Below, one piece after another: positions 7,437-15,898 of a stretch of DNA of 64,000 bases. Each line of letters opens with the position of its first letter. Positions within the stretch are counted from its first letter, which is position 1. The DNA is from Arthrobacter sp. CDRTa11 (GTDB lineage: Bacteria > Actinomycetota > Actinomycetes > Actinomycetales > Micrococcaceae). Where the stretch lies: contig NZ_CP044532.1 of assembly GCF_026427775.1 (NCBI RefSeq), positions 558,001 through 622,000 on the forward strand, read 5' to 3'. Under the pieces are notes generated by a model that worked only from the letters and a program-made list of their open reading frames with translations, was not told the DNA's origin and ran no database searches. The position numbers and the translations under genes were made by a program.

Positions 7437-9779
7437 ATGGCTCTCATCACCGCGGACCGCGAGCGGTTCCCCAATACCCCCTGGCAACTGGTTGAAACGC
7501 GCCATGAACCGGGCAACGCCGGCACGCTCGAAACCCTGTTCGCGCTGGGCAACGGCCATTTGGGTATCCGCGGGGCGCACTGGGCGGCGGCAGACGCTGA
7601 CCTGCCTGGCAGCTTCATCAACGGGCTGCACGAAATTTGGGACATCAAGCATGCCGAGAACGCGTTTGGATTCGCGCGGACCGGCCAGCGGATCATCTAC
7701 ATCCCGGATGCGAACAACTTCACGGTTGTCATTGACGGTGAGGCCCTCAGCCTGGCGGAATCTGCCGTGGTGGACTACCGGCGGTCCGTGGACTTCTCCA
7801 CCGGCATCTATGAATGCCGCATCACCTGGCAGTGCCGCTCCGGGGCCACGGTGACCACCACAGAACGGCGGGCGGTTGGATTCGCCTCCCGCGGAAGCCT
7901 GGGCATTTCACTGGAGGTATCGGCGGACCGGGACGTTTCGGCCGATGTGACGTCCTCAGTCATCAACCGCCAGGACCAGCCGGTGGAGGACCACTCCGCG
8001 CACGATCCGCGCCGTGCCGGCCGCCACGCGGGGCGCGTCCTGCTGCCGTTGCGGCTCGACGGCGGCGACGGCTCACTCCGGCTCTCCTGGGAAGCAGCCG
8101 AATCCAGGCAGCGGGTAGGACTCGCTGTGGATCACTGGACCTCAGCCGGCCATCAGCCGTTCGACACACTGGTTGACCAGGATGACAGCAGCGTCCGCTA
8201 CGTCCTGGCCGTCGGCGCGGATCAGCCCTTCCTGCTGGAGAAAAGCATCAGCTACGCCGCAGGCCGCGGTGTGCAGGATTCGGGCCAGGATGCGGCGGAA
8301 GCCGCAGAAGCAGGACTTCGTGCTGTCCGGGACATCTTCGCCGAGAGCGAGGAGCACTACCGCGGCTATTGGGCTACATCGGACATCGTGGTGGGCGGCC
8401 AGCCGGCGCTGCAGCAGGCCATCCGCTGGAACCTGTTCCAGCTGGCCCAGGCAACCGCGCGTGCCGACGTCGCCGGCATCCCCGCCAAGGGCGTCACCGG
8501 CTCGGGCTATGAGGGCCATTATTTCTGGGACCAGGAGGTCTACCTCCTGCCGTACCTGACCTACACCAACCCCGCCGGCGCCCGGCAGGTCCTGGAGTTC
8601 CGGCACGAGATGCTCCCCGCAGCCAAGGTCCGGGCCAAGGAGCTGAGCGTGGACGGGGCGCTGTTCCCGTGGCGCACCATTAACGGGCTGGAAGCCAGCG
8701 CGTACTACGCCGCCGGTACCGCCCAGTTCCACATTGCCGCTGCCATCGCCTTCGCCACCAACCGGTACCACTGGGCCAGCGGAGATGAAGTGTTCCGTGA
8801 CGGCATGGGCTCAGAACTGCTGATCGAAACTGCCCGGATGTGGATTTCGCTGGGGTTCTTCGGCACCGACGGCCTCTTCCACATCCACGGTGTCACCGGC
8901 CCGGACGAGTACACAGCCGTGGTCAATGACAACCTGTACACCAATGTGATGGCGCGCTTTAACCTCCGTGCCGCCGCCGCCCTGGACCATGTCGAAATCA
9001 GCGACGACGAGCGCCAGCTGTGGGCGGCAGCGGCCGACCGGATGCAGCTTCCGTTTGACGAGCGGATGGAGGTCCATTCCCAGGACAACGACTTCATGAC
9101 ACTGGAGCCCTGGGACTGGACAACGCCCCGCTCAAAGTACCCTCTGCTGCTCCACTTCCACCCGCTGGTGATCTACCGCCACCAGGTGCTGAAGCAGGCG
9201 GACACTGTGCTGGCCATGTTCCTGCAGTGGCAGGAATTTACCGCCGAAGAAAAGCGGCGGGCCTTCGACTTCTACGATCCCATCACCACCGGAGACTCCA
9301 CGCTTTCGGCCTGCGTCCAGGGGATCATGGCCGCTGAGGTGGGCTATCCGAAAGCGGCCCTGGAACACTTCACCGACGCCGTGTTCATCGATCTTGACGA
9401 TACCCATGGGAACACCATCGACGGCGTGCACATCGCCTCCACCGGCGGGGTGTGGAGTTCGCTGGTGTCCGGTTTCGCGGGTTTGCGCGACCAGGGGCCG
9501 GTACCGTTCTTCGACCCGCGGCTGCCGGCCGACTGGGAGTTCCTGTCCTTCCACCTCAAGATCCAGGGCCGGCTGCTGCTCGTGGAACTTGAGGACGGCT
9601 CCATCACCCTGAGCATCCGCGACGGCGAGCCGCTGGGCATAGACGTCCGCGGACAGGTGTTCACGGTGGGCAACGATCCCGTCCGTGTGGCCCTGGAACC
9701 GGTTCCGGTTCCGGAACCCACTGTCTTCCCCAGCGGACCGCCGACGGCGAGCCTGCCCGTAGTCCGCGCCCGCGCCTAG
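7437..9779 (+). CDS. Glycoside hydrolase family 65 disaccharide phosphorylase
   Basis: GH65 enzyme (trehalose-, maltose- or kojibiose-phosphorylase type), 780 aa, cleaving an alpha-glucosyl disaccharide with phosphate to glucose and beta-glucose-1-phosphate. The N-terminal beta-sandwich starts with ETLFALGNGHLGIRG (about 30-45). The (alpha/alpha)6 barrel carries YWDQE-like GHYFWDQEVYLLPY, and the general acid Glu491 is in TGPDEYTAVV. Start: ATG 7437 with AAAGGA upstream; the frame also contains an ATG at 7416. Which disaccharide is used cannot be decided from sequence alone. It partners with pgmB. Confidence 0.9.
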   Translation: MALITADRERFPNTPWQLVETRHEPGNAGTLETLFALGNGHLGIRGAHWAAADADLPGSFINGLHEIWDIKHAENAFGFARTGQRIIYIPDANNFTVVIDGEALSLAESAVVDYRRSVDFSTGIYECRITWQCRSGATVTTTERRAVGFASRGSLGISLEVSADRDVSADVTSSVINRQDQPVEDHSAHDPRRAGRHAGRVLLPLRLDGGDGSLRLSWEAAESRQRVGLAVDHWTSAGHQPFDTLVDQDDSSVRYVLAVGADQPFLLEKSISYAAGRGVQDSGQDAAEAAEAGLRAVRDIFAESEEHYRGYWATSDIVVGGQPALQQAIRWNLFQLAQATARADVAGIPAKGVTGSGYEGHYFWDQEVYLLPYLTYTNPAGARQVLEFRHEMLPAAKVRAKELSVDGALFPWRTINGLEASAYYAAGTAQFHIAAAIAFATNRYHWASGDEVFRDGMGSELLIETARMWISLGFFGTDGLFHIHGVTGPDEYTAVVNDNLYTNVMARFNLRAAAALDHVEISDDERQLWAAAADRMQLPFDERMEVHSQDNDFMTLEPWDWTTPRSKYPLLLHFHPLVIYRHQVLKQADTVLAMFLQWQEFTAEEKRRAFDFYDPITTGDSTLSACVQGIMAAEVGYPKAALEHFTDAVFIDLDDTHGNTIDGVHIASTGGVWSSLVSGFAGLRDQGPVPFFDPRLPADWEFLSFHLKIQGRLLLVELEDGSITLSIRDGEPLGIDVRGQVFTVGNDPVRVALEPVPVPEPTVFPSGPPTASLPVVRARA

Positions 9780-9828
9780 GGCTGGGGTAGCGGCGCACGC
9801 CTAGTTTTTCAGTAGCCGCGCCGGGGAC

Positions 9829-9865
9829 GGCAGGAGACTGACGCTGCCCGCGTCAGTCTCCTGCC
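9829..9865. terminator. Bidirectional terminator between convergent genes
   Basis: Perfect 16-bp stem (9829-9844 with 9850-9865) and a 5-base loop between the GH65 gene and the oppositely oriented MFS gene. It overlaps the last codons of the MFS gene. T-runs are weak on both sides, so strength is uncertain. Confidence 0.65.
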
Positions 9866-11265
9866 GCCGTCGTGCGTTCCATTCGTTCCATCCCCGGGGC
9901 CCTGTCCAGCGGGTGGGCCAGTTCGTCCTGCGGCATTTTCGCGACGATGGATGCGACCACTGCCACGATGGGGCAGACGCAGCCGGCCACCAGGAAGATC
10001 AGCCAGATGGGGAGCACCTGCGCGGCAGGACCCGCCAAGGCCATGGAGACAGGCATCAGGGCCAGGGAAACGAAGAAGTCAAGGCTGGAGACCCGGCCCA
10101 GCAGGTGCGGCGGGACGCGGCGCTGGAGCAGCGTGCCCCAAATAACCATGCCCACGCTTCCGGTGGCTCCGAACACGAACATGGCGGCAGCCACCGCCCA
10201 GAAGCTGTCCATAATGCCGACGGCGGCGAGCGGCAGGCTCCCGACACCCCAGGACACCATCATCACTGTCAGGTAGCGGCGCGGCAGGTTGAGGGAAGCA
10301 GTCACCAGCGAGCCGAGTGCTCCGCCCACGCCCATCGTGGCCAGCAGGAAGCCAAACATGCTGGAATCGCCGCCCAGCTGATCACGGACCACAAAGGGCA
10401 TCAGCACTTCAATGGGACCGATCAGGAACAGCACCGAGATGCATGCCCACAGCAGCGTCCACAGGAGCCAGGGAGTGCGCAGCGTGTAGCTGATGCCCTC
10501 CCGGAGATCGTGGAAAAACGACGACTTGGCGGGCGCACCCGGTGCAGGCGCATCTGTTGCCGGGATCCCTGTAGCCGGGGTGCCTGTTGTCGGGGATCCG
10601 GCGTCAGTCCCATCCGCGACTCCGTGCGTCGCTCCCATACTGCGGTCTTCGGCGCCGTTCTCTGGGGCGTCGAGCGCGTGGGTGCCGAGGAAGTTCAGGA
10701 CGATGAAGGCCATCAAGTGACACACGGCCACGCCGGTCACGGCATGGGAAGGCGACAAGGCCGCTACCAGGATTCCGGCCACAGCGGGTCCTGCTGCCTG
10801 CTGGAGGATCGGGCGCATGGACCCTTCCATGCCATTCGCCGCTAGCAGGTCCTCCGGCGGCAGGATACGGGGCAGGATGGCTGAGTAGGCCGGAAAGAAG
10901 AACGCGGCCCCCACTCCCAGCACAAAAGCGCCCACGGCAACATGCCACAGCTGCAGCCACCCTGCCATGGACAGCCCGCTGAGAGTGGCGATCACCGCCA
11001 GGTTTGCTCCTTCCACGGCAATGATCAGGAGCCGCTGCGGGACCCTGTCCGCAGCAATGCCTCCCGCGAGCACAAAAGCCACAAGCCCGATGCTGCCTGC
11101 GGTGGCAACGAGGGAGAGCTCCAGCGGACCGCCGCCCAGGTGGATCACCTGGTAAACCATGGCCACAGCCCACATTCCGGAACCAAAAATTGAGATGGCC
11201 AACGCTGCGATCAGGACCCGGTACTCACGGTGGACAAACGGCCGCAGGGCCTTGGGGGTTGGCAT
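9853..11265 (-). CDS. MFS transporter, drug/siderophore-exporter type
   Basis: Inner-membrane transporter, 470 aa, with 10-12 hydrophobic segments. The start ATG 11265 gives MPTPKALRPFVHREYRVL followed directly by the first helix; the open frame continues upstream but without sense. It resembles the MFS_3/macrolide-efflux (EntS-like) group: AGGIAADRVPQRLL corresponds to the conserved loop 2-3. A cytoplasmic central loop (about 200-235) contains a low-complexity PTTGTPATGIPATDAP stretch, which is unusual. The substrate is unknown. It diverges from the ABC exporter pair. Confidence 0.85.
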   Translation of the reverse strand: MPTPKALRPFVHREYRVLIAALAISIFGSGMWAVAMVYQVIHLGGGPLELSLVATAGSIGLVAFVLAGGIAADRVPQRLLIIAVEGANLAVIATLSGLSMAGWLQLWHVAVGAFVLGVGAAFFFPAYSAILPRILPPEDLLAANGMEGSMRPILQQAAGPAVAGILVAALSPSHAVTGVAVCHLMAFIVLNFLGTHALDAPENGAEDRSMGATHGVADGTDAGSPTTGTPATGIPATDAPAPGAPAKSSFFHDLREGISYTLRTPWLLWTLLWACISVLFLIGPIEVLMPFVVRDQLGGDSSMFGFLLATMGVGGALGSLVTASLNLPRRYLTVMMVSWGVGSLPLAAVGIMDSFWAVAAAMFVFGATGSVGMVIWGTLLQRRVPPHLLGRVSSLDFFVSLALMPVSMALAGPAAQVLPIWLIFLVAGCVCPIVAVVASIVAKMPQDELAHPLDRAPGMERMERTTAAGD

Positions 11266-11459
11266 AGGTTTCAGTCTAAGCGTGGAGAATCTGCAGGCGG
11301 CTCGTTGTCCGACAATGCGGCCCTTCCGCAGCTCACTCGACGCTTGTAAGATGTGGACCGGAGAGCCGGGAAGCCTGGTCGGCCCGCATGCGGAAAACGC
11401 TTGCGGCATGCCCCTGGCAGCCCGCCTCGGGTGTGATGTTGCGACCCGAGGAACCGGCC

Positions 11460-12431
11460 ATGCGCACAGACTCATCTCCCGTCATCCACACCGCCCACCT
11501 TGTGAAAAACTTTGGCCGGACCGCCGCACTCGCGGGCCTGGACCTGTCCGTCATGGCCGGGGAGGTTCACGGTTTCCTTGGGCCGAACGGGGCAGGAAAG
11601 TCCACCACGCTCCGCATCCTCCTGGGCCTGATCCGGCCGACGTCGGGAACGGCACGGGTGTTCGGCATGGACCCGTGGGCTGAGCCGGTTCGGGCGCACC
11701 GCGATGTTGCCTACGTCCCCGGGGACGTCACGCTCTGGCCCAACCTGACCGGCGGCGAGGTCATCGATCTGCTGGCCGGGCTGCGCGGCGGAGCGGATGA
11801 AAACCTGCGCCGGCAGCTCATTGACGAGCTCGATTTCGATCCACGGAAAAAGGCGCGGACCTACTCCAAAGGCAACCGGCAGAAGGCTGCCCTGATCGCC
11901 GCCTTTTCCCGGCCGGCCAGGCTCTACCTGCTGGACGAACCAAGCTCGGGCCTGGACCCCGTGATGGACGCCGTGTTCCGCAGCCATGTCCGTCGGGTCA
12001 CCGCGGACGGGGCCACGGTGCTGCTGTCCAGCCACATCCTGGCCGAGGTGGAAAAGCTTTGCGACAGGGTGACCATCATCCGGTCCGGCGTGGCCGTGGA
12101 ATCCGGAACCCTGGCCGAGCTCCGTCACCTCACCCGCACCCGCTTCCGGGTCACGTCCGCGGCGACACCAGAGATGCTGTCCACGTGGCGGGGCATCCAC
12201 GACCTCCGTTTTGACGGGTCGGTCATAGAGTTCGACGCCGACGCAGCGGACCTGGGCTACGTCCTGGACGCATTGGCTACTGCCGGCGTCACGGGCATCA
12301 CGGCCGCGCCCCCTTCCCTGGAGGAGCTGTTCATGCGCCATTACAGCGTGCAGGATGCGGGGCAAGCTGCCGGTCAGACGGACCACAACGGCCAGGCAAG
12401 CCACAAGAGCCCAAACAGCCAGGTCCTGTGA
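11460..12431 (+). CDS. ABC transporter ATP-binding protein
   Basis: Cytoplasmic ATPase of an ABC-2 type exporter, 323 aa. Walker A GPNGAGKST is at residues 41-49, a degenerate signature YSKGN takes the place of LSGGQ, Walker B is LYLLDEPSSGLDP, and the H-loop His is in LLSSHI. The C-terminal 90 residues are the extension seen in drug/antibiotic exporters of the CcmA/DrrA class. Start ATG 11460 has GAGGAA upstream. The stop overlaps the permease start, so the two are translated as a coupled pair. Confidence 0.92.
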   Translation: MRTDSSPVIHTAHLVKNFGRTAALAGLDLSVMAGEVHGFLGPNGAGKSTTLRILLGLIRPTSGTARVFGMDPWAEPVRAHRDVAYVPGDVTLWPNLTGGEVIDLLAGLRGGADENLRRQLIDELDFDPRKKARTYSKGNRQKAALIAAFSRPARLYLLDEPSSGLDPVMDAVFRSHVRRVTADGATVLLSSHILAEVEKLCDRVTIIRSGVAVESGTLAELRHLTRTRFRVTSAATPEMLSTWRGIHDLRFDGSVIEFDADAADLGYVLDALATAGVTGITAAPPSLEELFMRHYSVQDAGQAAGQTDHNGQASHKSPNSQVL

Positions 12432-14050
12432 TGCGCGCCGTTCTCCGGCTGGCCCTGCTGCAGGCACGCAGGGACCGCGGAACCTTGGCTGCCTGGATCC
12501 TGGGCATCGCCGGACTGGGCTACGCGGCTGCCTCCGCCGTCACCACGCAGTTTGGCGAGGACAATGAGCGCGCCGCCCTGATTTCTGTCGCCGCGGCCAG
12601 CCCGGCGTTCCTGTTCCTCCGGGGCCTGCCCGACGGCATCAGCTCCGGGGCTGTCACCTTCTTCCAGGGCTATTCGTTCACGGCGGTGCTCGCCGGGCTG
12701 ATGAGCGCATTCCTGGTGGTCCGGCACACCCGCGGGGACGAGGACCAGGGCCGGTTTGAGCTGGTCGGTTCCACCTCAGTCACCCGGGTGACGTCCCTGT
12801 ACGCAACCCTGCTCCTTGGCACGTGCGCAAACGTGGTCCTTGCCCTGGCCGTTGCCGCTGGATTCCTCGGTGCCGGCCTCCCGGTCCAAGGATCGTTCCT
12901 GACGGGGACAGCCGTGGGCGCCGTGGGCCTGTTCTTCATGGCGGCCGCCGCGCTGGTAGCCCAAGTCATGCCCTCCGCCAGGAGCGCCAACGGGACAGCC
13001 GCCGCGCTGGTGGGTGGCGCATACCTGATCCGCGGTGCCGGCGACGCTCTCGGCACAGCCGACCATTCTTTGCTGCACGTCACCGCTGCCTGGCCATCGC
13101 TGTTCTCACCCATCGGCTGGGGCCAGCGCATCCGGCCCTTTACCGAGACGGACTCGCTGCCGTTGCTGGTGATCGGGGCCGTTGCCGTGGTCCTGGCAGG
13201 GGGTGCAGTGGCGCTCCGTAACGGCAGGGACCTCGGCGCCAGCTACATCGCGGCGGATGAGTCAGGCGCGGAACGGGCTGGCGCCGGCCTGGCGTCGATG
13301 CTGGGCCTGGCATGGCGGCTGCAGCGTGGAAGCCTGGCCAGCTGGTGCTTCACCACCGCTGCGCTGGGGGCAGTAGCCGGAGGTCTTGGCCCGGTAGTCC
13401 GCGGCGCACTGGAAGGAAACCCGTCCGTGGCGGAACTGATGAGCCGCATCGTTCCCGGCGACGCGGGACTGGTAGACCTGTTCACCACTGCCATGCTGGG
13501 CATCGCCGGGATCCTCGCCGCCGCCGCGGGCATCGAAGCCGTCCTGCGGCTCAGGTCGGAAGAGGCGGAAGGGCGGGCCGAGCTGCTGCTGTCCGTGCCG
13601 GCGTCGCGATTCCGCTGGCTGGGCAGCACCCTCGCCGTTGCGGCAATTACGACGACGGCCGTTGCCGTGGCCGCCGGAGCCTCAGCCGCCGTCGTGCTGG
13701 CGTTAGGGCAAGCAGGGGGCAGCAGCCCCGGCACTGTGTTGGCCGCCGCCTTGGCGCACATCCCGGCAGCGCTCGTTTTCCCTGCCGTGACAGTGCTGGT
13801 ATTCGCGCTTGCCCCCCGCTGGAGCAGCACCGTCGGCTGGAGTGCCCTGGCCGCCGCGCTGGTCCTGGGGCAGTTCGGAGAACTGCTCAACCTGCCCGTG
13901 TGGCTTCAGGACCTGAGCCCCTTCCGGCATTCCTCAGCCATGCCAGTGGAGGATTTCAACCCGGAAGGCGCCCTGCTGATGGCCGTCATCGCCATCGCTT
14001 TTGCCGCGGTGGCCAGCTGGCAGGTGGGCGAAAGAGACCTAACCACCTGA
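12428..14050 (+). CDS. ABC-2 type exporter permease
   Basis: Large membrane partner of the preceding ATPase, 540 aa (539 if the ATG at 12431 is used rather than GTG 12428). It has about 12 hydrophobic segments in two halves, each opening with a short basic stretch (LLQARRDRGTLAAWIL; AWRLQRGSLASWCF). This indicates an internal duplication typical of actinobacterial polyketide/polyether-exporter-like permeases. Cargo is unknown. Confidence 0.88.
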   Translation: MMRAVLRLALLQARRDRGTLAAWILGIAGLGYAAASAVTTQFGEDNERAALISVAAASPAFLFLRGLPDGISSGAVTFFQGYSFTAVLAGLMSAFLVVRHTRGDEDQGRFELVGSTSVTRVTSLYATLLLGTCANVVLALAVAAGFLGAGLPVQGSFLTGTAVGAVGLFFMAAAALVAQVMPSARSANGTAAALVGGAYLIRGAGDALGTADHSLLHVTAAWPSLFSPIGWGQRIRPFTETDSLPLLVIGAVAVVLAGGAVALRNGRDLGASYIAADESGAERAGAGLASMLGLAWRLQRGSLASWCFTTAALGAVAGGLGPVVRGALEGNPSVAELMSRIVPGDAGLVDLFTTAMLGIAGILAAAAGIEAVLRLRSEEAEGRAELLLSVPASRFRWLGSTLAVAAITTTAVAVAAGASAAVVLALGQAGGSSPGTVLAAALAHIPAALVFPAVTVLVFALAPRWSSTVGWSALAAALVLGQFGELLNLPVWLQDLSPFRHSSAMPVEDFNPEGALLMAVIAIAFAAVASWQVGERDLTT

Positions 14051-14295
14051 CCTGTAGAGGCTATCTTCGAGTTCCGGTCGGCGAGGAACAGACCGAACCT
14101 CACCCAGCCCGCCCATGCCCAAGGATCCACTGTTTCCGGCTGACCGATGGCGGGTCGCTGGAGGACGGGAACCGTGGCCAGCTGATTGAAATGGGGCCTG
14201 GTGTTGGCACCCAAGTATTAAGCACGCTTACTGTTAAGGCAGGCTGCGGCCAAAACCGCCAGCGGAACAGAAGCAGGACAAAAGCAGAGGTGACC

Positions 14296-15108
14296 ATGGC
14301 CAATCGAAGCAATCCAGCAGTACGAATCACCCAGCAAGCCGCCCACAATGCGGTGTTCGACGCCGAAGGTAAACCGAAACCCGGCCTGCACAACATGCTG
14401 CTCCGGGCCGTAGAGATCCAGCGGCCTCTGGTCCTCACGTACATCAAGAGGCTGCAGCGGAAGCATCCGCGCGCCTCGGCAGCGCAGCTGGCCAATATTT
14501 TGGAACGCGACTACCTCCGTGCCGTTACCGGAGGAGGTGCGATCGTGGGGGCCACGGCTGTAGTTCCCGGGGTGGGGACCATCGCCTCCCTGGGGCTGTC
14601 CGCCGCAGCCACCGTGGGCTTCCTTGAGGCCACTGCCCTGTACGCCACGTCGCTCGCAGAGCTTCATGGCATCCGCCTGACCAACCCGGAGAAAGCCAGC
14701 ACCATGGTGATGGCCATCATGCTGGGCGAGGAAGGAACTGCACTGCTGGGCACGTTGAGCGGCCAGGCCACGGGCAGGGGAGTGGGTGCCACAAAGGCGT
14801 GGGGCAACGTTCTTTCCAAATCCATGCCGTCCCCCAGCTTCGGCTCCATCCGGAACAGAATCCAGAAAGCCTTCCTCAAAAACCTGCTGAGGCGCCAGGG
14901 CACGGCCCTCTTCGGCCGAGCCCTTCCATTCGGTATCGGTGCTGTGGTGGGCGGGGCGGGTAACCTCATGATGGGCCGGGCAGTGGTGGCCAACGCCAAA
15001 GAGGCCTTCGGTCCCATGCCCGACACCATCCCGGGAGAGCTTAAAGCAACCGCCGCGGCACCGGACAACCTCACGCTGGAAGGCAACAACTTTGGATCTC
15101 AACGCTGA
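14296..15108 (+). CDS. Conserved hypothetical protein with Gly/Ala-rich hydrophobic core
   Basis: 270 aa from ATG 14296 (AGAGGTGA site upstream). I do not recognise a family. The first 70 residues are basic and amphipathic (ITQQAAHNAVFD..., then LVLTYIKRLQRKHP). Residues about 80-120 form a glycine/alanine-rich hydrophobic hairpin (GGGAIVGATAVVPGVG, then LGLSAAATVGFLEA). A second glycine-rich stretch follows near 215-245 (ALPFGIGAVVGGAGNLMMG). This suggests membrane association or insertion. Its 3' end overlaps the pxpA start by 17 bp. Confidence 0.7.
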   Translation: MANRSNPAVRITQQAAHNAVFDAEGKPKPGLHNMLLRAVEIQRPLVLTYIKRLQRKHPRASAAQLANILERDYLRAVTGGGAIVGATAVVPGVGTIASLGLSAAATVGFLEATALYATSLAELHGIRLTNPEKASTMVMAIMLGEEGTALLGTLSGQATGRGVGATKAWGNVLSKSMPSPSFGSIRNRIQKAFLKNLLRRQGTALFGRALPFGIGAVVGGAGNLMMGRAVVANAKEAFGPMPDTIPGELKATAAAPDNLTLEGNNFGSQR

Positions 15109-15841
15109 TCTTGGCGAATCATTCGGCTCCTGGACCATGGGGGACGACGCCGCAATGTTTCGCCTGGTTACCAGCGCCAATGTGGCCTGTGGTTTTCATG
15201 CCGGCGATCCCGTCACCATGCTGGACAGCTGCCGCGCGGCGTTCGAACTCGACGTGACGGTGGGCGCCCACGTGGGCTACCGGGACCTGGCGGGCTTTGG
15301 CCGGCGGTCCCTGGACATGTCCTTCGACGAACTTTTCGGTGACGTGCTCTACCAGCTTGGCGCGCTCGACGGTGTGGCCCATGCGGTGGGGGCATCCGTT
15401 GACTATGTGAAGCCTCATGGCGCCCTGTACAACCGGCTGGTCCATGACGCGGACCAGGCCTCCGCAGTGGTGGCAGCCATCCAGGCTTACGATCCCGGCC
15501 TGCCCATCCTTGGCCTGCCGGGATCGGAGCTTCTCATTCAGGCTAAGGAAGCCGGCCACCCTGTTTTTATCGAGGCCTTTGTGGACCGTGCCTACCGTGC
15601 GGATGGCACTCTGGTGCCGCGCTCACAGGAAGGCGCCGTCCTGCAGGACGTCGACTCGATCGTTGAGCGTGCCGTTCGCCTTGCCACCAAGGGCGAGGTG
15701 GAGGCCGTGGACGGGACCATAGTGCAGGTGAGGCCCGATTCCCTCTGCATCCACGGGGATACTCCGGGCGCTGTGGAGATGGCCGCGGGCGTTCGGGCAG
15801 GGCTTGAGGCAGCAGGGGTTCAGTTGGAGTCCTTCGCCTAG
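15092..15841 (+). CDS. pxpA: 5-oxoprolinase subunit A (LamB/YcsF family)
   Basis: Cytoplasmic subunit of the PxpABC 5-oxoprolinase, which opens 5-oxoproline to glutamate with ATP. The signature start DLNADLGESFG, NVACGFHAGDP and the conserved YVKPHGALYN are all present; 249 aa is normal. The start is a TTG at 15092, 8 bases after GGAAGG, inside the end of the preceding gene, implying coupled translation. PxpB and PxpC do not follow; a DUF222 gene on the other strand does. The partners must be elsewhere or absent. Confidence 0.92.
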   Translation: MDLNADLGESFGSWTMGDDAAMFRLVTSANVACGFHAGDPVTMLDSCRAAFELDVTVGAHVGYRDLAGFGRRSLDMSFDELFGDVLYQLGALDGVAHAVGASVDYVKPHGALYNRLVHDADQASAVVAAIQAYDPGLPILGLPGSELLIQAKEAGHPVFIEAFVDRAYRADGTLVPRSQEGAVLQDVDSIVERAVRLATKGEVEAVDGTIVQVRPDSLCIHGDTPGAVEMAAGVRAGLEAAGVQLESFA

Positions 15842-15848
15842 GTCTACG

Positions 15849-15868
15849 GGTTCAGGAATTCCTGAGCC
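15849..15868. repeat. 20-bp palindrome between convergent genes
   Basis: GGTTCAGGAATTCCTGAGCC, symmetrical except one pair, immediately after pxpA and facing the DUF222 gene. There is no loop and no T-run, so it is a poor terminator. It may be a protein-binding site or chance. Confidence 0.4.
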
Positions 15869-15898
15869 TTTGCTATCCAACCCTTCAGAGTGCACGGC

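Noticed and set aside
6416..7696. 426-aa minus-strand frame overlapping pgmB and the GH65 gene
   Set aside because: Overlaps two recognised enzymes and has no ribosome site or domain.
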